Of a DNA stretch of 64,000 nucleotides, positions 22,357-33,529 are shown piece after piece. The notes below the pieces were generated by a model that saw nothing but the letters and a program-made list of their open reading frames with translations, did no database searches and was not told where the DNA came from. A program made the translations under genes and the position numbers. How positions within the stretch are numbered: position 1 is the first letter of the stretch; each line of letters begins with the position of its first letter. Source of the stretch: Polytrichum commune (lineage: Eukaryota; Streptophyta; Polytrichopsida; Polytrichales; Polytrichaceae); NCBI GenBank assembly GCA_950295325.1, contig OX485803.1:59161554-59225553 (forward strand), in the 5' to 3' direction.

Positions 22357-25090
22357 GTGAGGCCGTCCATATTTAAAATTTTCAAAATTTATTGCTAGTT
22401 CATATGCCACTCCAATTGAGTTACATCAATTTCATTGAGTTTGCATTGAACATAAAGGCTAATCACTGAAGAGTACTTTGAGATGTTTAGTGGAGGGTAC
22501 CAGTAGGCTACAATCTTGAGATGCCCATTTAAGGACACTCGCCTTAAAATACAAGCCGAAGTTCAGTCCATCAGACTGTCAGTTTTCCTTATCTTACATT
22601 ATTTGCTATTCCGTCATTCACCGCAACAACAGAAGTCCGTAATGATCGTGTATCGGACTAGAGATCCTGTATCATATGAAATGTACAGTCCTAATTCTAA
22701 ACGATTTATCACAACTTAACTCATGTACAAACTAGATGTATTGCTCATTGGGATTGCACATGAGGTTGCACATGATGTTTCCCTTGAAACTTTGATGCAT
22801 TTGATGTCTGTGCAATGTAAGTATTGCAATTCAAACGAAATGTCAATAGCCATGTACACTTTTTACAGACACGATGCTTATGCAATCTACTTACATAGGT
22901 GCATATAAAATAGACTATATAAATACATGTTATATGCTTTCAGTTCCTTCCACTTGGCAGCCATCTCATCATCACAAGTGTTGAAAGACTTTCATGAGAA
23001 TTTATGTGAATATTTGTAAATTCAGGGTGAGGATTCGGAGTTTCAGGGAAGCATGCATGCATCTAAGGGCCGTCAGATTTTTTGATTCTAGCATGCCCTG
23101 TTTTTTTTTTAATAAACAGTATTCCCGTATAGGTGGGATGCTGTAGCTACCAGTTCTGAGTTCTGTGTGTGTACGTTACCCTCATCCTTTGTGGATATAC
23201 TTAATTCTCCTCTTACTACTTCAGGACTCAGCCCACCATCTCTGAGAGCCACTGTGTAACTTACAGTTCAGTACACAAGAAATCTCCTGGAAAGCAATTT
23301 CCCTTCAGGGATGTTCATTGATGTCTGTGTTTGCAAAGCTGGAGCGAGGAGCAGGAAAAATGCAATCGTGGCTGCCTTCAAAGTTCAGACCATTGGTTCC
23401 CATTTCACTGATTGTAAGGAAAAATACTTACACCACTTATGGCGGCTTCTAGGAGACACCTGAAATTATGAAGTTGGGAAAACTGTGCAGTAACTTAGAT
23501 TCAGTCAACCAAGCTTGCAAAGTTCATTGTGATGCTGGTGCATGCACGGCAAACAAAACTTGGATACAGTTTTATTTTTGGGTCAAACTAGTTTTTACGA
23601 GAGTTGGTGTTACTGCTGTGTCGAACATAGCAAAAGTTAAAGGCTAGCATCCTCATCATGAAGTTTGAAGCTTACATATGCATTGTAAGTTTAAATTGGT
23701 GTATGACTAGAGCCTCTTTCCAGAAAAATTGAGCAAGCTCTGGATCTCTGCAGGTACTCAATACTGAGTAATGTAATTGAGGTACTATAGTATGTTTCCA
23801 TCTGTTGTGGCCACGGCTTTGCTGCGCGCTCATAATTGAAGGTGAAAATGTTGGTAACCACTTTTATTGTGTGCGTGTGTGTTGATTTTGAATTATTTAT
23901 TTATTTATAGCTGATGCACTATCAGTATATAACTCCTAAGCAAATATCTTCCCTTAGTGAAGGAACAACACAATTCTTTCATTGTGTTATATTTACATAT
24001 TTTGTAGTGACGTAGGACAAGTTTCAAATGACACATGACAAGTGACGTAGGAAACATATGCTTGGAGCAATATGTCCCATATTAGCATCAAATATCCCCA
24101 GTTAGTAATATTGCATTGTGTTGGGATAATTCAACTGCAAAACTTAGAGGAGGCAAGTTTGTAGCGAGACCCTAACATGAGTGCCACAAATTTCAAGCCA
24201 TTGGTTGTGGATTGTGTGTGAAGAGAGCATTGTTGTTGGCCAGTCCTCGGTAACTTATGTGAAAACCTCTAAATTGATAAAAGTTTGGCTTGTTTACTGT
24301 AGGTGGTGATTTCATTGGAAACTACTGTAGTAGTACTCCATGGACAAAATGTTGAACTCCTACCAAGGTACACCTATTGTTCATGTGAGCTAGGTTAGTT
24401 GGTTAGCCTTTCAATAATTTCTTGCTATTGTGCTTAGGTTACTTCTCTAATGTACCTACAATGGAATACTTATGTATGTTGCTAAAATAGAATCTTATGT
24501 TCCTGAAATTTAAATTTGGAATACCAATCAAACAACAGGATCACGATAATATTATGAAGATATTATGATTAGTATTTTTGATATTTTATTATTTAATATT
24601 ATGATTGGTGTACAAGGGTGGAGGCATTTTGAAACGCTATCTTATATATTGTGAATGATGGCTGTTCTTCATAAAAACGTCTTCTAAGTACAGTAGCACT
24701 GTTGTGGGGTTAGCATTTTGTGTAACATACAACTTCCTAACATTCTCAACACATTAGAGTGACATATGTTACTCAACACATTATCAGTTGCAAAGACGTT
24801 ATGTTGTTATAAAATGTATCCTGGTGCTTCCAGTTGCTAAAATGTGGACAAATAGAGAATCTGAGTTGACAAATTCAGGGAGTGCCATTGGATTTAATGG
24901 TGAAGTCAATAATGGAAGTGAGTGAATTTCATGCAAAAACTAAAGGAATGTCAAGAAGGATTCAAATTTAGATTCAGTGCCGACATTTTCGCAAACTTAC
25001 TATATATGCAGACACAATCAGTATCATTAGCATGTAGGATGAGAGAATCTGACAAGTTTATGTTAAGAATACATATATTTTCAACATTGA
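22357..25090. other. Unrecognised region
   Basis: More mixed composition than the flanks, with no recognisable gene, RNA or element. Frames at 22,516-22,719, 22,723-22,908 and 24,922-25,260 show no domain. It could be intergenic or transcribed non-coding sequence linked to the U4 locus. Confidence 0.4.
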
Positions 25091-25915
25091 TACTCTTTCA
25101 GAATCCCACAGGTTGTAAAGTCAATATGTCAATCTTGAGATTAGGGGTGACAGTCAATCACAGTGATTCCTGTCTATGGTGCTTCCAATACCATGGTTGC
25201 CATGATCATTCACAACCAATCTTCAGAATTATCAGTAGGAGAGGACTAAAACATATTTGATAATACAGCTGATGGGATCAATTCCAATATGGGTAGATTA
25301 CAGGAAGATGTGAAAGGGCCTGCCACAAATGCGATAGCAGTTCTCATTATCCTACAATCCTCATTAACTTTCTTGCCTTCAAAATTAGTTCTATGGACAC
25401 CTCAATTAGCTCAATTAGCTCAATTGTTGCCTCTCTGATTCTTGGTGGTCCATCGTAACATACTCAGAAAAGAAATGACTTAAAGATTCATCCTTGCTAT
25501 TATTTAGGTATGAAGAAATAATATCTTTCTACATAAGATACTCTTTCAGAACCCACAGGTTGTGGAGTCTAACATGTCAATCTTTGAGATTTGGGGTGAT
25601 TCTTGTGCATGGTGCTTCCAATACCATGATTGGTAGGCAGCCATGATCGGTCATAACCAATCAAATTCAGAATTATCAGTAGGAGAGGATTAGCATATTT
25701 GATAGACAGCTGATGCGATCCATTCCAGTATGTGTAGATTACAGGAAGATATGAAAGGGCCTGCCACAATTGCGATAGCAATTCTCATGACCTTCATGCT
25801 TTCAAAATTAGGTCGATGGACACCTCGAGTAGGGTAATTGTTGCTTGCTGTGATTCTTGGTGGTCCATTTGTACCATGCTTAAAAAGGAGAGGACATGAA
25901 GATTCATCCTTGGAG
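25091..25915. repeat. Local tandem duplication, two ~390-bp copies
   Basis: Copy 1 (25,091-25,497) and copy 2 (25,539-25,915) both run TACTCTTTCAGAA-CCCACAGGTTGT, TGGTGCTTCCAATACCATG, ATTATCAGTAGGAGAGGA, GGGCCTGCCACAA and GATTCTTGGTGGTCCAT. The two are diverged by substitutions and small gaps, so the duplication is old. Confidence 0.85.
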
Positions 25916-28094
25916 GGTTGAACCCTGATGATCTGCATCCCTGCCAGCTTCCTCTTCTTCAGGTGTGGATTTCCAAATGCTACGCAGGGGTCCGTAACAT
26001 CACTCAGCTGATGAGCTGTGTTCATGGGCCCCGCAGTAGGTTGAGATAAAGCAACCGGATGCCGGAATCCCAGTGCTTCAGACTGAATCTGAAGTCAGGG
26101 CATCTGAAGACAAGCTGTCAGCTGAGTAACGTTATGCCACTATAAAACTGGGACCCAGATATCGACGACAATATAGATTCTAATATCCTACTCTGGGGCT
26201 AAAACTGAAAAATTCAAATCCTGAAGATGTATGAAACCCAAGGTTCATCAGCACCCTTCTTCCTGCCGTGGAAGTTATTTTAAGAACAAGAATTTGGAAG
26301 CCGGGAATCCGCTATGTGCACACAAGACAAACCACTTATGTGGTTGGCTTCACCCAATAAGGTTTCAGATCCCATAGAGTTCCGACTAACGGCCAGAAAT
26401 GCGAAGTATGTAAATTGGGAAACAAATTGAAGCACATTACTAGCCAGCACTGTCCTGCAAAACCCCGGACTCCTCTTTCTTAAATTCTACGTCGTTACTG
26501 AAGTGGAATTCAGAGCATTCTTCGATGGAATGCTCTTCAGAATTGCATCTCAGCTACTTGATGAGAGGAATTTCACATGGTTGCAATCTTATTGACAGAT
26601 TTGATGTTGTATGTTATTCTGAGTATGTTTACAATGGCAGAACAAAATTTAGAATTTTGGCCGATCTTTCCGATCAATTTTCTAAGCCACGCTCCTCTTC
26701 GTGCGGATGTCGAACATGAATGTCTCTAAGCTAACTTCCTTGCATCCGAACACGTGAGCTGTAAGTCTAATTGCACACTGATTAAGTTACTCAAAGAATC
26801 AGATGATGCTCTCCACGTATGGTATGTGGCATTGCATCATGTTGAGCACCTGAATATCAAATCCTCTTTCACACAGAGGATGATGCCAATTTGGTTACGT
26901 CTGTGAAACAAAGCTCAGTACTGGGTTATATATCGACCAGCTATGGCAAGAAGAGCCCCTTCACTGCTACTGTCCGACATCGACGCACACCTATTATAAA
27001 TTCTATCCGAAGATAGATGGTAATTTCTTTGTCGACACATGATTCTGGCCAACTACAAATCTGATGATGTGCGCATCAAGAGCAAGGAAATTAAATTTTT
27101 ACAGCGAGGCCCAATTGGGGCAGTGAGGCCTCCCAATCATGCTACCTGACTTGACACCGGTATTGACACCTATGGCACCTTTGAAGGTAATTTTAGCATA
27201 TGTTTGTACTCCCTGCTTTTCACCTACTCAATGTTACTCCATGTGAAAGCAGTGAAGATGAGAGCTAAATTTGCTGCTTCGGGGTTGAATTCCAACGCAT
27301 AGATGTCTGCAGCCGCTGCACCACTCGCAGATTGGGTCTTCAAGTACGACGAAATCGCATTCTGGCACCCCCTCTGCAACACGGAGATGATCTCAATCTC
27401 ACCAATAATGTTTTCAGACATTCAGTGTACACCAGTTTTTGTTGAAGAAATGTGCACTTTTGGTTACCGTCACCTACCATTGACATCAGGCATCCGGCCT
27501 TACTCCAGCTTGCACCTATGTTAAACCCAGTCTGACATTTTGCTATTCCAATATATGCATCCACGATCAAACTGTAAAGGTCAAATTCATAAATTGTCCA
27601 CTCTGGAAGGGCTTTGTCAACGAATTCACTTGGAACGTGGAATGCTGGGCATTTGAAGAAGCTCAACTTCCTCTTGATCAGTCTTGCGAGGAACAGAAAT
27701 TTCTGAGTACACCTACTGTACTGGGTCCTCCACTGTACACCTACCATCTGATTTATGTAGGACTCACTCTTGTTCCTGTAACAAGCTTCCCTGATTGTAA
27801 GCTCCGTGACCAGGTGAAATCTCACACAATTACACATGCTTTCACATGCGCAAGCAACATCATTACCTACAGACTCTTGGTCGCAAAGCTGAACATCTCC
27901 ATTCAAAAGGCTATCAATAGTCTTATCATAAGTCTGAACCTCACAGATATTTATAATATCATAAGTGTGAACTTCACATCAATTATGATATCATAAGTGT
28001 GAACCTCACATCGTGGGAATTAGCTCATTAGATACCTTCTTAGGGTGTCATAGTAACCCTTCCAATTGAAAAGTGTCCAGTAGTGGATTTCATT
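25916..28094. other. Unrecognised region with overlapping opposite frames
   Basis: The longest frames are a minus-strand 188-codon frame at 27,340-27,906 (Cys-rich, MNGDVQLCDQESVGNDVACA...) and plus frames at 27,303-27,524 and 27,637-27,996. None has a recognisable domain, and the opposite-strand overlap makes at least one of them false. A decayed gene is possible. No claim is made. Confidence 0.35.
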
Positions 28095-28140
28095 GCTTCC
28101 CATAAGCTTTGCACTGGGAATAAGGGTTTCACAATTATAC
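28095..28140 (+). promoter_or_regulatory. Putative U-snRNA promoter (USE-like and TATA-like)
   Basis: TTCCCATAAGC at 28,096-28,106 lies about 70 bp upstream of the U4 5' end, where plant snRNA genes carry an upstream element of consensus RTCCCACATCG; the match is partial. AATTATAC at 28,133-28,140 lies near -30. A second, closer match to the core (CTCACATCG) occurs at about 28,006-28,014. The spacing suits a Pol II type snRNA promoter, but the match is weak enough that this copy may be poorly expressed. Confidence 0.45.
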
Positions 28141-28165
28141 ACACTTGGGAGTTGACATCATCTTC

Positions 28166-28310
28166 ATCTTTGTGCTTGGGGCAATGACGCAGTTAATGAG
28201 GTGAAACCGAGACGCGTCAATTGCTGGTTGAAAACTATTTCCAACCCCCCTGCGGTGCTCGCAAGAGTGCCCCAGAATTTCTGGGCAGGTCCCCGTTCTT
28301 AGGCTTGGAC
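28166..28310 (+). ncRNA. U4: U4 spliceosomal snRNA
   Basis: U4 pairs with U6 in the U4/U6.U5 tri-snRNP and is released on spliceosome activation. The 5' end ATCTTTGTGCTTGGGGCAATGAC carries the U6-pairing stem II strand, and GCAGTTAATGAGGTG with GAGACGCGTCAATTGCTGG forms the 5' stem-loop. It is followed by GTTGAAAACTATTTCC, which includes stem I pairing, a central hairpin, and an Sm-like site AATTTCTGG (28,276-28,284). The order and core words agree with plant U4 as I remember it. Differences from the usual plant form include GTGC for GCGC near the 5' end. The 3' end is approximate. Gene or retro-copy cannot be decided, but promoter-like elements upstream favour a gene. Confidence 0.85.
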
Positions 28311-29840
28311 CTCACATCACTATACTAATCTGCATGAACTCTGTTGATGAGTGTGAAGTAATGTCACAAATCTCGTGGTTATGGAACGCTAACGAAATTG
28401 GTGGAGCCTTAGTGCTCTAAGAGCTAGTTTCCATGGGCGACTGGAATCTACATTTCCACTAGAATCTGGTAGATTCCACAACATCTGTAAATCTTTCCAT
28501 CATATTCTGACTGTCAGCCCCTTGTTTCAAAGAGTGACAACTACAGACGTGGTTTAATTCCTTGTTGGTCGGGAACGCACTTAGGGATCACGGCGCATGC
28601 TTTATTCATGTCGCATCCTCTTGCCTTGCGAATCCAACAGTCCTTTGAAAAGAGGCGCATTAGCAGATTGTAAACCCAAAAAATGCAGCACGATTGTCCT
28701 CGATGCAGCTCATATGCATTTTTTTCACATGGTAATGTTCAACCCCAACTTTTTGGGTGAGTGGCAATAGAATCTGCTGAAATTTGAGCAGAATATTTTG
28801 TGTTCACCTAAACTTCGAACTAGTGTCTATGAGGTCAATGTACATCAGCATTTGGAACAACTCTTATTTGGTTCCGTTGCATACAATTTAGGAATTATGT
28901 AGCTGTTCAAGTAACTTCGCTTCAATTAACATAGGCAAATTGGCCTACATCTAAATCTGAGACCTCATACATTAGTGCTTGACGAGAGAAATCCAGCAGC
29001 CCTTCAAACAAACAGTAAACAAAAGGATACTAGAACCTGAAGGATAGTTAGGATATAATTAGGGTTACTAAGATTTATACATCAATATTTTCCAATTGAA
29101 TCCTCTGTAGGTAGGCCTTCGAAGTGCTTGCTTTCTGTCAATTTATTGAGGCTGTCAATTTATGTCAATTTATGGTTGCAATTTCATATGTGTTTTACTT
29201 GAGAGTATATTTGGTGATGATATTTCAACTTGACTCAGTGGCAGCAGATTGCTGAAATTTGAGCAGATTGTTCTCTGTTCACCAAAACTTAGAACCAGAG
29301 ATTGAGGTCAATGGGGGTGAAATGACATTCTTAAACTTGATGCAGTGTACATTGATGTCTGATGATGTGAGTCACTAAATATTGTTGAGAAGGGACTGAG
29401 AAGATTTGTGCTTCTGCTTTAGGATCAACTTCCATTTAGTTACTTTGCATACTTTTGGGATTCTGCAGTGAATACCAGCGTCCAGGTAGATTAATGGGCA
29501 TAGTCAGTCAAAATCCCAGTGACTCTAAATCCAACCGGTTACATGTTGACATCCTTCGGTTTTTCTATATTAATTTGAGGTTTACTCCATAAATTATTCT
29601 AAAGTGATCGGTAATTCTCCCGAAGTCTTGAACTTCAACCAGTTATTTCTCAAACTCAACCGGTTCATGTGTAACTAATTGTCAGTTCTCCCTGATCATT
29701 GGTCAATATAAAAGTACTCCACGTTGTTCAAGTGATGACCTTTCAATTAACCTACGCAATTTGCAACCATACATGTCACCAAAGGCACAATCATTTGACA
29801 TGGATAATAATGTAGACTCAAATTTTGAGGCAGGTTCATT
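28311..29840. other. Region downstream of U4
   Basis: No gene recognised. Two related stretches at about 28,757-28,905 and 29,232-29,470 share GCTGAAATTTGAGCAGA and TCTGTTCACC-AAACTT, an old duplication. The segment at 29,495-29,700 resembles the interior of G-run copy A (17,715-17,960). Confidence 0.45.
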
Positions 29841-30118
29841 GGGGGGGGGGGGTCACTCCCTTGTATTTAGTGGGAACACATGAGAACATAAGGGGTTTTT
29901 AAGGGGGCTATTACATTGGAGAAGGTAAATATTGTGGACCTTACTATTATGTAATTTTCTAACATTCATTATTTATGAGGACCCTATGGATAGGTTAACT
30001 TGGTATTTTTTTTCCTTCTTTTACATGGGCATATAGTACTCATAAATTATAGTTTTTGTGGATGTCAAGTAAAATCTAAAACTTACACATACAAGATCAT
30101 AATTCACACATCAAAACA

Positions 30119-30147
30119 ACACACACACACACACACACACACACATA
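30119..30147. repeat. (CA)n microsatellite
   Basis: An uninterrupted ACAC run of about 28 bases within copy B. Confidence 0.95.
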
Positions 30148-30381
30148 ATTTAGCTTCCTAGTAAGCTCTCTACTCATTCAAAACATGCACACATGGAATT
30201 GGTGATAAAATGCTTGTGTCTAAAAACATAATTACATACATACATGTAGCATTAGAACACAACCAACCAACACCAATCACAAAGTTTGTTTAGGGTTTAC
30301 ACATACAAATATGTTCAAGCGGTTAAAACCACTCAGTAAACAACAACCAACTTTCTATGCTCAAGTCTACACCCATAGATT

Positions 30382-30942
30382 CTAGTCCAAAGACATCAAG
30401 TGCCATTCATGATCCTCCAGGGTTATTACTTTCACATATTTCTTAACTTTCTCTTCGGCGAGCCAATATCTAGCCATAACCTCGGCACTCACCAATGTGG
30501 ACTTTAGGTCAGATCCCACATGGTCAATGCTCTTACCACTAACTCTAGAATCAAGAGGTGGAGGCAACGGTTGGTCAGAGTCATCAAGAGGGATAAGATC
30601 TTGGATTTCAGCCTCCTCTACTATGTACTCTAGAGTTTGTTGGGAGTGATATTCAAAATCTAGGTCAACCACACGCATGCGCTTTCCGAAATCAAGATTG
30701 GGTTCAGTTAGTGGCAAAACATCTACATATGAAGGAACTTTATTGAGCCCCTCAAATTTGCAATTAATCTTGCATCTACTCTCAACATCAAAAAATTGAA
30801 GGGACCAATCTACAATATGAACACGTTCAAGTAATGATCTAAGTTTGGCATATGTGTCGCCCTCCACACACTTGCAAGGTCCAATAAGTTCTAGACTAGC
30901 ATTGGAATTAGCAAGTGAGAACAATTTCAGCTTTGAAAACAT
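30382..30942 (-). CDS. Unknown 186-codon ORF within G-run element copy B
   Basis: A minus-strand frame from ATG at 30,942 to a stop at 30,382, reading MFSKLKLFSLANSNASLE and ending in LEDHEWHLMSLD. It is acidic with a Leu/Asp/Glu-rich middle (IVEEAEIQDLIPLDDSDQP) and no recognisable domain, signal peptide or membrane segment. It has no counterpart in copies A and C, which suggests a captured host gene fragment or an element-specific exon. A 3' acceptor upstream could not be decided, so it may be one exon of a longer gene. Base composition is higher in GC than the AT-rich element arms, which supports coding origin. Confidence 0.4.
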   Translation of the reverse strand: MFSKLKLFSLANSNASLELIGPCKCVEGDTYAKLRSLLERVHIVDWSLQFFDVESRCKINCKFEGLNKVPSYVDVLPLTEPNLDFGKRMRVVDLDFEYHSQQTLEYIVEEAEIQDLIPLDDSDQPLPPPLDSRVSGKSIDHVGSDLKSTLVSAEVMARYWLAEEKVKKYVKVITLEDHEWHLMSLD

Positions 30943-31664
30943 TACGAACCAGGTTTGTGACCAACAAACCTCACAAGAACCCTAAACCTCGAGTCGCTCA
31001 CATGAACACTTGCTGTTGACATTGCCCTCTTCCTTTGCATCGACAACTAAACCCAAAAAATGTGAGAAATCACAACGAAATCAAAACCCTAAACTCTACC
31101 CACCTACCAAGCAAGCAAGTAACTGAACTTAGGAGAGATGAATCTTGAGATGAGCGCAACTTAGGAGTGTGACTATTCGCATGCACCTACTCCTAAACCT
31201 TGATCGATCGATCATCAACATTCGGCAAGTTTGGAAGAAAGTGATAGTTTGCACAAACAAGAAAACTCTAGAGAGCTCCTACAAACCCGAATTGGGAACT
31301 CACAAAGCCAAACAATGCCAAACCCATCGGGACACCTTCCTGCATCTAACCCAACAGATTACGTCTAACTACAAAGCTACATTCATGAGATGTCATCCAA
31401 TGGTGCTCATCCATAAAGTGGGGCCCTAGTATATATTATTTGAACTTCCCACCATATTGAACCCTATGGTATGTTATTTTTAGAATATCTCTAACATGAT
31501 CAATTTGTAAACACCCTAATTTATTTATACCATGGAGTTCAATAATATAACTTGGCCTTTGTAAAAAGTACATGTTTTATAATTTGTAGGCTGCAACTTG
31601 AAATGAACCCTATATATGTTCTCATGTAGTTTTCTAAGATTTGGGAGTGACCCTCCCGGGGGGT

Positions 31665-32602
31665 TGAAGCATTACTTAAGTGGATTGCCTTATTTCAGCA
31701 TCATGATCACCCAACGTAATCACAATGGGGTTCGCTATGCATAAAAGTTGTGATTCCATGTAGTTTGGTTCTAGACTTTGATGGAATATGGAAGATTGAA
31801 GATATGTTCAAAGAGTTGCAAAGCATTGTAGCCGAGCATGAAGCGTATTTTAACTTTGAACCTATACCGCCATACCCACATGCTTACAAGTAATTGAAAT
31901 TGTATTTGCAACAAATAGAACACATCCACTCTATATAAAGGTTAGAAGTTGCTTATGAGTAGGCTTGACATGCGGTCAACTTTGTATGCATTTGAATATA
32001 CTAATGTTGATGCACGTTAATGCATGCAGGTGAATATGGTGTATGGTGTATGGTGTATGAGAACCAACTTGTTTGTTAATTCAAAAGAAACACATTGAAG
32101 AGTGAAGAATTCACTTCTTGTGAGGTTTAATACATTGTGAGAAGTCTTGCAACAATGGCTCTTTGTTTGGTGGACATTGATTAATTGTTGAGACAAGCAT
32201 ACACTTTATTCACGTTAGCTTTGAATGAGAACCAAAGTTCCTATTGATCTTATTTTTGGTTCATTCATAGGTCACGTTCATTTTAATCTCATGTTGCCTT
32301 CTAGAGATAGTTTTGTTCATGTTTTGGGTGAAATTTGATGAGCTTAAGAGGATAACCTATGATACAACTTTGGTATTGTACATATTTCCATTTTGTGAAC
32401 AATTATGCAAAGGTTCAAATTTGGTTTTATGCCCACATCGATGCAAAGCAATGGTACAAAGGGTTTGGTTTTGTTTTATGCATGCCACGGTTTTCATTGA
32501 GCATATTTGGCCGCTTCCACCAAGCACTTAGTTTGCTTCATTGATGTGAACAAGCCTAAGTTTTGATGTAATCCATTTGTGATGATTTGAGAATATGTTA
32601 TT

Positions 32603-32661
<59 letters not shown>

Positions 32662-32838
32662 TGTAATTTACAGTCACTCTAGAAACACCTTAGAGCATGC
32701 ACTAATTTTCTTGAAATCAATAGTAAATGAGCATGTATTCATGAATTAAGTTATCACTCAATAAAGTTTTTAGTACTCACTAATTTTGAGTATTTTGGAT
32801 GAGATAGTGCATGTTGTAAGAATTAGCAACACACGCAC
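31665..32838. other. Unrecognised spacer
   Basis: AT-rich, no recognisable gene. Two overlapping 60-72 codon frames at 32,313-32,544 lack support. Confidence 0.4.
32607..32655. repeat. (CT)n microsatellite
   Basis: About 24 uninterrupted CT units. Confidence 0.95.
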
Positions 32839-32847
32839 TAAATGAGA

Positions 32848-32935
32848 GGGGAGTGCTATCTTGTGAGCGGTGAGCAGTGAGCGGTGAGCAGTGAGCGGTG
32901 AGCGATGAGCGGTAATTTGTGAGCGGTGAAGAAAA
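32848..32935. repeat. MULE 2 left TIR and heptamer tract
   Basis: GGGGAGTGCTATCTT followed by GTGAGCG/GTGAGCA heptamers repeated about nine times. A diverged second tract lies at about 33,045-33,120 (TTGCTAGTATGTGAGCATGCGAG). Confidence 0.9.
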
Positions 32936-33529
32936 CAAAATATTTGGTAATAAGACCCCTAGTATCCTATAACCATGGCCTAAAGAAATAAATTTTTAGG
33001 GTTCAATAATAAGAAGATTGGGAGGACAAACAATATGAATGCTAGATTGTAAGTAGTGAGCAATGAAAAATACCAATATGTACATGACTCGGGGTTGCTA
33101 GTATGTGAGCATGCGAGTGTGAACCTGTGAGCCTTCAATTTTTTCCCGGTTATGGTTTGTAAATCCGTTGGGGGCCTATGATTGTGGAATTACATGTAAG
33201 GGTCTATAGTCCAAATGAACAACAAATGAGAATGTTGCTATAACAATTTTGTATAAAAAATGAACTAATATACATTCAACTGTTGAGATAATAATAATGT
33301 AATTGAAGACAATGTGTAAGCAAATTCATGTTGAAAACAAATGTAGCATGTTAGAATGTCTCACTATAATACACATCAATGTAAAATTTGAATACATCAT
33401 AACACCATCATGAGGGTGACATTTACGAAGTGCAAAACATAAAGAACAACAAAAGTAAATTGTAAATATAAATCGGGTAGTAGGTTTAAATTGTTGAAGT
33501 TCTTGGAAATCAAATATAAAAAATAAAAA

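Larger units (their letters stand above)
29841..31664. mobile_element. G-run TIR element, copy B
   Basis: The left end is a 12-base G-run then TCACTCCC; the right end is GGGAGTGACCCTCCCGGGGGG, so the termini are inverted repeats of GGGGTCACTCCC type. The outer parts match copies A and C (CATGATCAATTTGTAAACAC, GACCCTATGGATAGGTTAAC). The interior differs from A and C and contains a 186-codon minus-strand frame. No transposase seen. Confidence 0.55.

Noticed and set aside
27340-27906. Cys-rich 188-codon minus-strand frame as a host gene
   Set aside because: A similarly open plus frame overlaps it, and no family or splice context supports either.
32850-32935. CRISPR-like short regular repeats
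   Set aside because: The heptamers are contiguous without spacers and form part of a MULE terminal inverted repeat.
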